DNA of 64,000 nt. Source: Hemicordylus capensis. Lineage: Eukaryota > Chordata > Lepidosauria > Squamata > Cordylidae. The notes beneath the pieces are model-generated. The model was not told where the DNA came from and made no database searches. It worked only from the letters and a program-made list of their open reading frames with translations. The translations under genes and the position numbers were made by a program. The stretch spans positions 241,530,674-241,594,673 of the forward strand of contig NC_069657.1 in assembly GCF_027244095.1 (NCBI RefSeq). Direction: 5' to 3'. Of the stretch, positions 21,505-32,118 are shown piece after piece. How positions within the stretch are numbered: the first letter of the stretch is position 1; each line of letters begins with the position of its first letter.

Positions 21505-23712
21505 TGCACAAAACCGGTTTGCCCGGTTCGGTTCAAATTCGAACCAGGTTAGAACCAGGAGAGGGTGGTTTGGTTTTGGTTTTGCTCAAACCTCCCCCTG
21601 GTTCGGTTTGAATTTGAACAATTTTGAACTGGTTTGGACATCGAAAAATTGGTTGGATGGTAGCTGGCACCCAGGGGTACCTACCACCCAAACCCCAAAG
21701 CAATCGGACACTCGTACGATTTTTTATGAATTTTTGAAATTTATTTATATTTTTTTCTCATAGGGTATAATGGGACTCGAATGAGCCCATTATTCCTTAT
21801 TGTGGAGCAACCATGGGTGCCAACAACCACGCAAACCCCAAAGCAATTGGACACCCCTAAGATTTTTTTATGAATATTTGAAATATTTTTAATTATTTTT
21901 CTCATAGGGTATAATGGGACACAAACCAGCCCATATCCCCTATTGTGGAGCACCTAGGGGCACAATAGTGGGGTTCATGGTAGACAACCAGGGGTGCCTA
22001 CTATCCACAAAGTTCCAAGGCAATCAGACACTCCTCTGATTACTGGTGAATTTTAAAATTATTTTGGAATTCCTCATAGAGAATAATGAGGATTGCAGCA
22101 AATGTATAGCTTCACGTCGGGGATAAAGGGGTGTCCTAGAGTGGAGTGTGGTGGGTGGTAGTTCCCAAGGTGGGCAAGGAAGCTATCAGAATTATTTGAA
22201 AGGAATTGGGCAAAAGGCTGATTTTTAAGTGATTTTTGAAGTTTATGCAACTTTAAGGGTTTTCTCCATAAAGAAGCATGGAGGTGTCAGCAAATGTATA
22301 GCTTCAGGTCGGGGGGGGGGGGTGTCCAAGAGCAGAGTGTGGTGGGTGGTAGTGCCCAAGAGGGCCCAGGAAGCTATCAGAATTATTTGAAAGGAATTGG
22401 GCAAAGGGCTGATTTTTAAGTGATTTTTGAAGTTTATGTGTCTTTAAGGTTAGCAGATGAGAGTGGATTCATGGTTTGTCATTGAAAATCTCATATGCTA
22501 CCAAAGAATCTACACTCAGAATACTTCCGAAACAACAAAACCCAGTACCCCATGGGTTAGCAACCCATGAAGGTGGTTGGCACCCTCTCTCTGGGCCACC
22601 CCAGCACCCCCAAGTGCAGTTATGGGGCTGCTGAAACCTGAATTCTTCCCTATGGAGAAAAACCTTAAAGCCACTTGTGAGGTGCTGGGGTGGCCCAGAG
22701 TGAGTGGTGGTCTAGTGCAAAGAGGGTGCCAACCACCCCCATGGGTTGCTAACCCATGGGGTACTGGGTTTTGTTGTTTCTGAAGTGTTCTGAGTGTAGA
22801 TTCTTTGGTAGCATATAAGATTTTCAATGACAAACTGAATCCACTCTCATTGCTAACCTTAAAGACACATAAACTTCAAAAACCAGCCCTTTGCCCAATT
22901 CCTTTCAAATAATTCTGATAGCTACCTGGGCCCCCTTGGGCACTACCACCACCACACTCTGCTCTTGGACACCCCTTTCCCCCCGACGTGAAGCTATACA
23001 TTTGCTGACACCTCCATGCTTCTTTATGGAGAAAAACCTTAAAGTCACGTAAACTTCAAAAATCACTTTAAAATCAGCCCTTTGCCCAATTCCTTTCAAA
23101 TAATTCTGATAGCTTCCTTGCCCACCTTGGGAACTACCACCCGCCACACTCCACTCTAGGACACCCCTTTCTCCCCGACGTGAAGCTATACATTTGCTGC
23201 AATCCTCATTATTCTCTATGAGGAATTCCAAAATAATTTTAAAATTCACCAGTAATCAGAGGAGTGTCTGATTGCCTTGGAACTTTGTGGATAGTAGGCA
23301 CCCCTGGTTGTCTACCACCCATCCCACCTTTGTGCCCCTAGGTGCTCCACAATAGGGGATATGGGCTGATTTGGGTCCCATTATACCCTATGAGAAAAAT
23401 AATTAAAAATATTTCAAATATTCATAAAAAATCATAGGGGTGTCCAATTGCTTCAGGATTTCAATGGTTGTTGGCACCAATGGTTGCTCCACAATAAGGA
23501 ATAATGGGCTGGTTCGAGTCCCATTATACCTAAGAAAAAAATATAAATAAATTTCAAAAATTCATTAAAAACCGTACGAGTGTCCGATTGCTTTGGGGTT
23601 TGGGTGGCAGGTACCCCTGGGTGCCAGCTATCATCCTACCAATTTTTTGATGTCTGAACCAGTTCAAACCAGTTCAAACCGGTTCAAATCAAACCACCCC
23701 CATCAAGGGACT
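21505..23712. mobile_element. 2.2-kb palindromic (long inverted repeat) non-autonomous DNA element
   Basis: The sequence folds on itself around about 22650. 21620-22640 pairs with 22660-23665 with scattered mismatches, including blocks 'cataggg tataatggga' with 'tcccattataccctatg' and 'tagcttcacgtcgggg' with 'ccccgacgtgaagcta'. Each arm has internal direct repeats: two 'tataatggga...tattgtggagca' blocks and two 'agcaaatgtatagcttca' blocks. The left end (agggatgtgcac, then CCGGTTCGGTTC) has no full partner on the right, so the right end is truncated by about 100 bp. No transposase frame. Confidence 0.85.
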
Positions 23713-23879
23713 ACAATTCTCAGGTATCATTTACTTTCCAACATCAAAGCAAAATAGTAAAGAGTCCCAGAAAAAATCACATCAAATAAGTAGATACTAT
23801 TAAGAGTCTTTCGTAGTCCATCAAGGGGTTAACTTGAAAATCTTCAAAACATTCCAGGTAGAAAGATAAGAGGAAACTC

Positions 23880-24960
23880 TGCTGGGAGACTAAACACTGC
23901 CGGAACTAGCTCCATATGAAAGAAAGCTTGCGCATGGGAAAGTGTGTTATCAGGTTACGTGTAGTAAATATAAAAAGTCTTAGGTCTTCTATTTGTGATT
24001 ATTCCTATTCCAAATGTTGACTTTCAGGCCAGATTTCTGAATAGGATTTGCAATGCTGGGTAATATTTATACTCCATCAGTGGTGCTAGAAGGTATTCAT
24101 CCAATTAGTCAACAGCAGAAAATAAAGAGAGTCCAAAATTCCCAAAGGATGCCGTAACGTTCAGAGTTTTTTCTTTTCCCCTGTTTTTCCATCACCATAA
24201 TCCATAATATAATGAAAAGGAGGCATCAAAAGCTCAGAAATTAAGAATCCCCTTTCTATTTGTCTCTACAGTCCCAACTTCAATAATGTTGCTAAAAGTT
24301 CCAGGCAGCAAGCAAGAGACATAAACATAATTGTACCACAAGAGAGCTTCTGTATTCAAACTTCCCTATACATACTGTATTCAAACCTTTAAAAACAAAA
24401 AACCCTCATTCATTTATCTATTCCATCCCAACTTCAATAATGCTACTAAATGTTCGAAACAGAGAGTGCCACACAAAGAGCAAAGAACTTAATTACCAGC
24501 CATAAAACACTTTTATCAGTGCCGGAATTCCAGTGCTGTGATTAGAGTTCAAAATGAGAGTAATTAGTAACTAGAGCATCAAACGCTTTGCAAAACCACT
24601 CGCAGGAATTCTTCAAGGTAAAACTAAAAACTGATTGAAATAAGATGCTGGGTTCTGCAAAAAATTAAGCAGTAGAATCGCACATCGGTCATGTAAGACT
24701 TCATTCCTCTCCCAGCCAAGCCTCTTCTTAAAGCCGTTTACATAATTCCCTCTGGAAAAGTCAGTAGGAGGCTCAAAAGTAATAAAGACCAAAAAAGGGG
24801 GAGGCCAGAAGAAGTAAAAAGAAATGGCAAAGATCTTGCAAGCTCAAAAGCCATGGTCATCTCAGAGATTTGATAGGCAAGAAAAAAGTAGATAAATAGC
24901 AAGCCGTTCTTCAGAAGGCATGATATTAAGCCTGTCTCCATTCAGCCTGATGCTTAATGC
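23880..24960. repeat. Diverged interspersed repeat, copy 2
   Basis: Partner of 19480-20640 in the same orientation, on the other side of the palindromic element. Internal sub-repeats are also visible ('cccaacttcaataatg.tgctaaa' at about 24270 and 24428). Confidence 0.45.
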
Positions 24961-25702
24961 AGAAAGGTCTCTCCTGAGGGTTCATCCAGGGTCCTCCAGG
25001 TTTTTTCAAGCCTGGAATCTCCCCGGACTCCCCCCTACTACTACTACTATCCATCAATATAGATCTAATTTGAAACCAAACTAGCCATGGTATTTGATAC
25101 CTTGGTACTAGTCTTATCTAAGTAGTTATGGATTTTCCCCTGTGTTGGGTTATGAGAATTATATAATTGTTCAAGGAACTTAACAAACTGATCACTGATA
25201 TCTTTAGTGTTAGTGATGGTTCGACCTTTATAATCCTTTATTACTTTTATAAGCCTCTTCTCCTTAACTTTCTTTAATTTATAGGCTAACGATCTTGTAA
25301 TTTTATTATCATATTCATAATAACTTTGTTTCAAATAAATGGGTTGAGTAGAAATTTTTGTCATTTCCAAAACCACGAGCACCTTCCTTTTCTTCTCTAT
25401 TTGCTTAAAGGCATTAACAGACCCTGTTCTATGAAATATTGCCAATAAGTGTTTACTCTCCAATTCTAGTTTATCATGCATTTGTGTTGATTCTTTTTTA
25501 ATCCTGCTCATCTGATCAATTCACTCCCCTCTAATAACAGCCTTCATCACATCCCATTTCATTACTAGTGATGTATGTTCCTTATCATTTTCATTTAAAA
25601 AAAAATTCTTAATGTTTAGGCCAACTGTTGCTTTGCCACCCAGTCCACAAGTAATCTAGGTTTAAAACGCCAAACCGGGAAGAATAAAAATTTCTCCTCT
25701 AA

Positions 25703-25870
25703 TTAGATACTGTTTTAATTGTGTTTTAATTATGTTTTAAAATTTTTAACTTTTTAATTTTAATTTTTGAAATGTTTTAATCTTTTATTGGCTGCCTTCA
25801 TTGTCTATAAACCACCCAGAGAAATTGCGTTTGGGGCGGTATAGAAATGTATCAAATAAATAAATAGAAA
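25703..25870 (+). repeat. LINE 3' tail inserted in the L1
   Basis: Ends with 'aaaccacccagagaaattg', 'ggggcggtatagaaatgtat' and (AAATA)n, the CR1/L2-like tail common in this window. L1 endonuclease sequence resumes on both sides. Confidence 0.7.
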
Positions 25871-26233
25871 GATAGAATTAAAGATCACTGGGGCATGATC
25901 TGAAACAAGAATGGGTCCAATTTCTCCCTTATGAAATTTTATGAAATGGATTTGTGTTAAAAAAGTATTAGATGCCCATATATAATCCAACCTAGAATAA
26001 GATAGGTGTCTTCCTGAAAAAAAGGTAAAACTTTTGCAGAGGGATCAAGCATTTGCCAAGAATCTATAAGCTCATATTTATGCATCAATCTTTGAAAGTT
26101 CAATTATAGTAAGACTTGTTTCTTATATTGTAAAGATCTTGATTTATTCTCGTTAGATGACTTAGTGGCATCAATATTAAAGCCCCCCCCCCCCAACACT
26201 ATATTAGTACCAGCAAACCTTTTCATTTTTCAC

Positions 26234-26463
26234 GAGAGCCAGCGTGGTGTAGTGGTTAGAGTGCTGGACTAGGACAGAGGAGACCCGAGTTCAAATCCCC
26301 ATTCAGCCATGAAACTAGCTGGGTGACTCTGGGCCAGTCACACATCTCTCAGCCTAACCTACTTCACAGGGTTGTTGTGAAAGACAAACTTAAGTACATA
26401 GTACACCGATCCGGGCTCCTTGGAGGAAGAGAGGGAAATAAATGTAATAATAATAATAATAAT
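26234..26463 (+). repeat. Sauria-type SINE inserted in the L1
   Basis: Head 'gagccagcgtggtgtagtgg' with A box, B box 'gagttcaaatcccc', then the family body 'ctgggccagtcac...tctcagcctaacctac...cagggttgttgtg', ending in (TAA)n. It splits the L1 endonuclease frame. Flanking 'tcatttttc' and 'tcattgttttc' may be the target duplication. Confidence 0.85.
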
Positions 26464-27172
26464 TTCCCTCATTGTTTTCTGAAGGAAGTCAATATGTCTC
26501 TGATTTGGAGCATAGATATAGGCCCAAGTAATATCCTTATTGTGCAACTTCCCCTTAATAAAAATAAATCTTCCATACTTATCTTTCAAAAAAATTTCAA
26601 TACAAGATCAATGTCAGCTTTAAATAAAATGTCAACCCCTCTTGCCTTGTTTTTCCCTTGAGCAGAAAACTGTTTTCCAAAATATCTATCAGCAATACCA
26701 TCTATCTTATAAGTCTCTTGCAAAATCCCCCTCCCCTCTGCCTCGTGCTGGGGGAGGGAGTTTGTTCCAGCCCTTCACGGGCCCAAGAAGCAGCCCGATT
26801 GGCTGCTTAGCACGAGAGGGGGCGTGGTTTCGGCCGAAATCGGCCGATCCACGCCCCAAGCTAGCAGTTGGCCTTCAGCTCTTCTGCAGGAAGGAGCTCC
26901 GTTTGCGTGCTCCTTCGGATCAAGGGAGGGTGGTTGGTTTCGCCCGGGAAGGGGCGTACGGCGCAGGGGAGTCCTCTCTGCAGCATTCGGCATCGCGGCG
27001 ACGACGTTCTCCGCCCGGCTGGGCGCGGCGCATTTTCGGCTTCTCTGGGCCTTCGGCCCGCACGGTTTGGTCCCTCTCCCCTCCGGCTCCCGGACTAGGC
27101 CCTGCCTTTTAAGGCAGTAGCGCTCATGGGGGATAACCCCTTTCACTCTCCTGGGTGGTTGAAGTCCCGTTT

Positions 27173-27208
<36 letters not shown>

Positions 27209-27482
27209 CTTTCGTGCATTATCTTCTTCTTCTCCTGGCTTCTTCCTGGTCCCCTGGTGACAGATTGGGGCTGTGGGTGGTCTGCCCAGCTGGGTGGGGG
27301 ATCGGGACTTGGCCTTGGGGGGGTGGTTTTTTTACGCTGACACAGGGTTCTATCTTCCTGGCTGTTTAACATAGCGTTTCTTGAGTTTGGGTGGATTGGG
27401 GTGTTCCTGCCTGCTGCCAAGTGTGTGAGTGTACTGGTTGTTGGCTAACTGGTTTGCAGTCGGTTTGATTGCAGTGCGAGTC

Positions 27483-30400
27483 ATGCCCAGGAAGGCTAAA
27501 GAAAAGAAGGGTGGGAGACCCATCAGACCACCCAAGAGACCTGCTGCTCCTCCTCCGTCTTCCTCCGAGGATGAGGACGAGGAAATGGGTGTTATTAGGG
27601 CCCTAACATGGAGGATGGAGGCGTTGGAAAGGGCCAGGAATGTTCCATCGGATCCAGGGGCTGGCCCATCTGGCGGCGGGGGCATTCCGCCCCCCAAGGT
27701 CCCTCGCAGGACTCGTGGGGCTGCTAGGAGCCAGTCTCTTTCCAGCAGGTTGGAGGCCCTTGAGAAGGCTGGTGGCCCTGCTGGACCCGACACTCCATCT
27801 GAACCTTCTGGTCCATCGATGCCTTCGCCAGATCTGCTGGGGCAGCCGGCTCCTGCACGACCTCCGGACCCGGTTCCTGCACTGCCTGGACCTGTTTCAC
27901 CTCAGCCTGTGGCGCCGGCGGAGCAGCCTCTTCGGGATCCGTCTCTCCCTTTGGCCCCGGGTGAGCCAGCAGCACCGACACCCCCCGGCAGCACCGGCCA
28001 GTGGCCTTCTATACCCTGGCCTGTGCCTGCCATGGGGGGATGGGGACCAGCCACATACTGGTCCCCCTATGTGCACACTTGGGGTTCAGGGTTCACTCCA
28101 CCCATGATAGGTAACGTGTTGGGCCTCCAGGGCTCGGCCAAACAGATTTGGGGTGTCAATAGGCCCTCCGGCGCGCCCATCATCTCGTCTGCGAACAACA
28201 CTACTGCCCCGGTCCCCGCGCCTAGCGGCCCGGGGTTCTATCCTATGGGCATTACCCCCACACCCCAACACGCCCCGTATGGGAGGATGGGGCTTCCTTT
28301 AGGAGACCACTTGCTCCCTGCCACAAAGGAAAAGATCTTAAAGGGAGAGTACATAGACATCTTTAGCCTGCTGTTCAGGGAACCCGAAGTTAAACATAAA
28401 GGAGAGTCCTGCAAGGAACATGAGGCTACGAAGCGGAAACCGGTTGAAAAGACATGGAGCAACTGGCTCTCCAGCTTTACCATATACATGGGGGTAATTG
28501 TGCAGGCGCAGCCGGCTAGGGGCCCCTCCTTGCTGAAATACATGGATATTATCCACAGGGCCGTCTCTGATTTTGCAGGATCCGCTTGGATCCGCTATGA
28601 CGAAAGTTTTAGGATGAGAGCGGCCCTTGATCCATCTTTGCCCTGGGATGCCCTGCTACAGGAATTGTGGCTTGTGATAATGTCCCCGGCCCGCCCGGTT
28701 GAAGGGGACAGATCTGATAGCAGACACTTGTTGTCTAAGCCGCTTGGCTCCGTGTCTACTACTGGGTCAGGCCATCAGTGGGTTCAATCCCACTTGGTCT
28801 GCTGGGAGTACAACTCAAATGGTAGGTGCTCCCGGTCGCCCTGCCATTACAGGCACGCGTGTGGCCTCTGTGGGTCCAAACACCCCAGTTCAGGCTTCTC
28901 TCGGACCCATTCCTCTGGTTCGGGAGGCAAGTTTCAGTTGGGAGGTGGTAGGAAGGGGGCCCCCCTCCACCCGCTGCGGGTAAAGGGGCCCAGCCCCATC
29001 AAGCTTGAGGTGTTGGGCCGCCTGTTGCAGGATTATCCCGATGGATCGGCGGCTTCCTACTTGTTTTTTGGTTTCCGGGATGGGTTTCGCATCCCTTCAT
29101 CTTCTAGGCAGGGGTCCATCACAACACGTAACCTCAAGTCCGTTATAGGTCAGGAGCAGGTTGTCTTAAGGAAAATCGCAAAGGAAGTCGCGGCCGGTAG
29201 GGTTGCGGGGCCTTTTCAGACCCCTGCCTTCCCAGGGCTGCGCGTTTCACCGCTTGGGGTGGTACCCAAGAAGGTGCCAGGTGAATTCCGGCTAATTCAC
29301 CACCTCTCTTACCCCAAAGGGTCGTCAGTCAATGACGGCATCCCCGACACTTTGTGTTCCGTCCGCTACACATCCTTTGATGAAGCGGTCCAGGTTGTTC
29401 GCAGTAAAGGGGTGGGAGCTCTCTTAGCCAAGTGTGATATCGAGTCCGCCTTCCGCCTGCTGCTTGTCCATCCAGCTGATTTCGAGCTCTTGGGATTTGC
29501 CTTCGCTGGTCAGTTCTATTTTGACCGAGCGTTGCCCATGGGCTGCTCGATTTCATGTGCGGCCTTTGAGGCTTTTAGCACTTTTTTAGAATGGATAGTG
29601 CGGCGGAGGGCGGGGCTTGTGTCAACGGCCCATTTTTTGGATGACTTTGTCTTTGTAGGGAGGGGCAATTCTGGGGAATGTTGTCACCTGCTGTGCTCCT
29701 TCATGGAGTTAGCAGCGGAACTTGGTGTCCCTCTAGCGCAAGATAAGACGGAAGGCCCGGCTACCCGGTTGTCTTTCCTAGGCATTGAGCTTGACTCAGT
29801 AGCAGGGTGCTCCAGGTTGCCCCCTGACAAGTTGCAAGCCTTGCTGGCTTTGGTTAGGACCCTAGGGCAGGCCCGCAAGGTTTCCCTGAGGGAACTGCAG
29901 GTGGTAGCCGGTCACCTGAATTTTGCCTGCAGGGTGGTTGCCCCTGGTAGGGCTTTTCTGAGAAGACTCTGCGATCTCATGGTAGGCCTTCGGGCCCCGC
30001 ACCACAGGGTGCGGATCTCCGAAGGAGTCAGGGCCGATTTGGCCCTGTGGGAAACCTTTCTTCTCACATTTAATGGTACCTCGCTCTGGCGGTCTGAACA
30101 TCTTTTAGAAGACGACTTGCAGGTCCATTCGGATGTGGCTGGAGGGGCCGGGTTTGGGATCTATTTTAGGGGCCGGTGGTGTGCTGCCCCCTGGCCTGCA
30201 TTGTGGGTCGAACGAGGGTTAGTTAGGGACATGACTTTTCTCGAGTTGTTCCCCATTGTGGTTGCAGTCCACATCTGGGAGGGGGAGTTTGCCAACTCTT
30301 CTGTGAGGTTCTGGTGTGATAACCAGGCCGTGGTGCACATTGTCAATACCCAAACCTCACACTCACAGAGGGTCATGTGCTTGGTCAGAGCACTGGTGCT

Positions 30401-30590
30401 CCAATGCCTGAGGGGGAATATAGTCTTTCAGGCCTGCCATGATCCGGGGATAAAAAATGAGATCGCTGACGCCTTGTCTCGTTTTCAGGTAGACAGATTC
30501 AGGGCGTTAGCTCCCGAGGCAGCGCGGCTCCCGGACCCCATGCCAGCAGTCCTGTGGCAGCTTGGCAATTGGAAGCCCAGCAGGCCATAG
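27483..30590 (+). CDS. Gag-like plus reverse transcriptase-RNase H frame of the Ngaro-like element
   Basis: The likely start is the Met of MPRKAKEK at 27483. The first ~300 residues are Pro/Ala-rich. A Cys/His finger cluster lies at 28797-28890 (CWEYNSNGRCSRSPC, then HACGLCG, then KHP). The RT follows from about 29200, with 'FRLIHHLSYP', 'AKCDIESAFRLL', 'LPMGCS' and the catalytic 'LDDF' (about 29637). RNase H spans about 30120-30490 ('HSDVAGGAG', 'ELFPIVVAV', 'CDNQAVVHIVN', 'IADALSRF'). The proteins would package the transcript and copy it into DNA. Treated as a fossil element part. Confidence 0.85.
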   Translation: MPRKAKEKKGGRPIRPPKRPAAPPPSSSEDEDEEMGVIRALTWRMEALERARNVPSDPGAGPSGGGGIPPPKVPRRTRGAARSQSLSSRLEALEKAGGPAGPDTPSEPSGPSMPSPDLLGQPAPARPPDPVPALPGPVSPQPVAPAEQPLRDPSLPLAPGEPAAPTPPGSTGQWPSIPWPVPAMGGWGPATYWSPYVHTWGSGFTPPMIGNVLGLQGSAKQIWGVNRPSGAPIISSANNTTAPVPAPSGPGFYPMGITPTPQHAPYGRMGLPLGDHLLPATKEKILKGEYIDIFSLLFREPEVKHKGESCKEHEATKRKPVEKTWSNWLSSFTIYMGVIVQAQPARGPSLLKYMDIIHRAVSDFAGSAWIRYDESFRMRAALDPSLPWDALLQELWLVIMSPARPVEGDRSDSRHLLSKPLGSVSTTGSGHQWVQSHLVCWEYNSNGRCSRSPCHYRHACGLCGSKHPSSGFSRTHSSGSGGKFQLGGGRKGAPLHPLRVKGPSPIKLEVLGRLLQDYPDGSAASYLFFGFRDGFRIPSSSRQGSITTRNLKSVIGQEQVVLRKIAKEVAAGRVAGPFQTPAFPGLRVSPLGVVPKKVPGEFRLIHHLSYPKGSSVNDGIPDTLCSVRYTSFDEAVQVVRSKGVGALLAKCDIESAFRLLLVHPADFELLGFAFAGQFYFDRALPMGCSISCAAFEAFSTFLEWIVRRRAGLVSTAHFLDDFVFVGRGNSGECCHLLCSFMELAAELGVPLAQDKTEGPATRLSFLGIELDSVAGCSRLPPDKLQALLALVRTLGQARKVSLRELQVVAGHLNFACRVVAPGRAFLRRLCDLMVGLRAPHHRVRISEGVRADLALWETFLLTFNGTSLWRSEHLLEDDLQVHSDVAGGAGFGIYFRGRWCAAPWPALWVERGLVRDMTFLELFPIVVAVHIWEGEFANSSVRFWCDNQAVVHIVNTQTSHSQRVMCLVRALVLQCLRGNIVFQACHDPGIKNEIADALSRFQVDRFRALAPEAARLPDPMPAVLWQLGNWKPSRP

Positions 30591-31456
30591 CAGCGTCACT
30601 GGCACCTAGTACCAGGGCGAGTTACGCGGCCAAGATAGAGGCTTTTGCCCAATTCCGGAAGGCTGAAGGTTTGGCAGAGTCTTGGCCTGCCCCGGTTGGT
30701 CACCTGCAGCAGTTTTTAGTCTCACAACACAAAGCGGGGCGATCTGGGTCTACTTTGGGTGGTTACTTGTCGGCCTTGTCTTTTGAGGCTCAGGTTAGGG
30801 GGGTCGGGGATTCCTCCTCCGATCCACGTATCAGGCGTATGTTGGAGGGATGGGCCAGGATGTCTCCGGCGCTGATTGACAGCAGGCGCCCGATTATGCT
30901 GGACATGTTGGCTTCCATTTTGGGTCGCCTGGACGGCTGTTGCTCCAGCCCTTGGGAAGTTTCCCTCTTTAGGGCAGCGCTTCTGGTTGCCTTTTTTGGC
31001 GCATTTCGCCCCTCTGAGTTGCTGCCACGTAGCAGCTGTTCCCCACGGGATTGTTGTCTCCAACTTTCTGACTTAACATTTGAGGCCGGTACGGCTAACC
31101 TGTGCCTCCGTCGATCTAAGACGGATCAGAGGGGCAAGGGTCACTTGGTCAAGTTAGCAGAGGCTACTGGTTCTGCGCTCTGCCCGGTGGCAGCCCTTAG
31201 GCATTACATTGGACTGTGTCCCCGGCCTGGGGGATGCTTGTTTCTTCATGGGAGCGGCTGCCCATTGAAGCAATATCAGTTTCTGACAGTGATCAGGAAG
31301 GTCCTTAAGGAAGCCAGGATCCCCACAGCTGGGCTCACCCTTCATTTCTTCTGGATAGGGGCTGCCTCTACTGCTTCCGGATTGGGCATGACTGAGGATG
31401 CCGTGCGGCGGATTGGGCGTTGGAGGTCCGTGGCGGTCAGGCGGTATGTGCGCTGA
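30554..31456 (+). CDS. Tyrosine recombinase frame of the Ngaro-like element
   Basis: An N-terminal SAM-like core-binding part ('STRASYAAKIEAFAQF', 'FLVSQHKAGRSGSTLGGYLS') is followed by the catalytic domain beginning at 'FFGAFRPSEL' and ending near 31450 with a helix typical of the family. In DIRS/Ngaro elements this enzyme integrates a circular DNA copy, in place of a DDE integrase. It overlaps the end of the RT-RNase H frame and the start of the SGNH frame. Confidence 0.85.
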   Translation: MAAWQLEAQQAIAASLAPSTRASYAAKIEAFAQFRKAEGLAESWPAPVGHLQQFLVSQHKAGRSGSTLGGYLSALSFEAQVRGVGDSSSDPRIRRMLEGWARMSPALIDSRRPIMLDMLASILGRLDGCCSSPWEVSLFRAALLVAFFGAFRPSELLPRSSCSPRDCCLQLSDLTFEAGTANLCLRRSKTDQRGKGHLVKLAEATGSALCPVAALRHYIGLCPRPGGCLFLHGSGCPLKQYQFLTVIRKVLKEARIPTAGLTLHFFWIGAASTASGLGMTEDAVRRIGRWRSVAVRRYVR

Positions 31457-32118
31457 CAGTGGCCAACGTCTCATGGTTTCTCTTCTGTGTTTCTCCCTGC
31501 AGGTGCTGGTGGAGCGGCGGCTCCAGTCCAGGTCCTGGTGTGTGGCCATTCGCTGGTCTTCTGGGCCTTCAGGTGGGCCAGCACCTCGCAGTGGGGCACA
31601 CAGTTGGGTTTCGGCCGGAGGGCCTCTATATATATTGGTTGGGCATGCGTGGCATGCTATGGGGCCAGCTGCTCCCCACGGTTAGGAACCATTTAGATAC
31701 TTTTCCTGCCCCTCAAGTGGTAATTTTACAATTTGGTGAGAATGACTTGGGCCGGCGAACTGGCCTCTCAATTATTCGGCAAGCCGCATCCGATTTCAAG
31801 GTTCTTCGGAGCTGGATCCTGGGGGTATACATCCTTTGGGTTAACTGGCTCCAGCGTAGAGTCTGGAGGGGGGTGTCTTCGGGTCTTGGGGTGGAGAAAG
31901 CCCGTCGCAAGGCTTCAGCGGCCATAGGCCATATGGTTAGGCCTGCTGGAGGTAAAGTTGTACTCCAACCAGGGATAGCTGCACGCCTACCTCAGCTGTA
32001 CCGACCCGACGGGGTTCATTTGTCCGAGGTTTGGTGCGATTTGTACCTGAGCAATATTCGGAGGGGGCTTGCCGAGTTCTTGGAGGTTTATGGGGCAGGG
32101 AGGTCAAGTGTGGGCTAA
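31420..32118 (+). CDS. SGNH-hydrolase-like frame of the Ngaro-like element
   Basis: SGNH blocks in order: 'VCGHSLVFWA' (block I, in an overlapping frame) and 'VGHTVGF', 'LQFGENDLG' (the GxND block, near 31730), and 'YRPDGVHLSEVW' (DxxH block, near 32005). SGNH proteins are serine esterases or lipases; the role in Ngaro-type elements is unproven. This frame is a diagnostic accessory of the Ngaro lineage. Confidence 0.75.
   Translation: MEVRGGQAVCALTVANVSWFLFCVSPCRCWWSGGSSPGPGVWPFAGLLGLQVGQHLAVGHTVGFRPEGLYIYWLGMRGMLWGQLLPTVRNHLDTFPAPQVVILQFGENDLGRRTGLSIIRQAASDFKVLRSWILGVYILWVNWLQRRVWRGVSSGLGVEKARRKASAAIGHMVRPAGGKVVLQPGIAARLPQLYRPDGVHLSEVWCDLYLSNIRRGLAEFLEVYGAGRSSVG

Larger units (their letters stand above)
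25065..26727 (-). mobile_element. L1 ORF2, endonuclease to pre-RT part (minus strand)
   Basis: Minus-strand pieces in L1 order: 'ILQETYKIDGIADRYFGKQF' and 'ARGVDILF' near 26725-26630, 'IYAPNQRHIDFL' near 26520, 'RIDYIWASNTFL' and 'VSDHAPVIF' near 25990-25885, then the frame 25511-25065 with 'FVKFLEQLYNSH', typical between endonuclease and RT. The RT core and 3' end are absent. The copy is interrupted by a Sauria SINE (26234-26463) and a LINE tail (25703-25870), and is separated from its own N-terminus (32589-32697) by the 5.9-kb retrotransposon. Confidence 0.85.
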
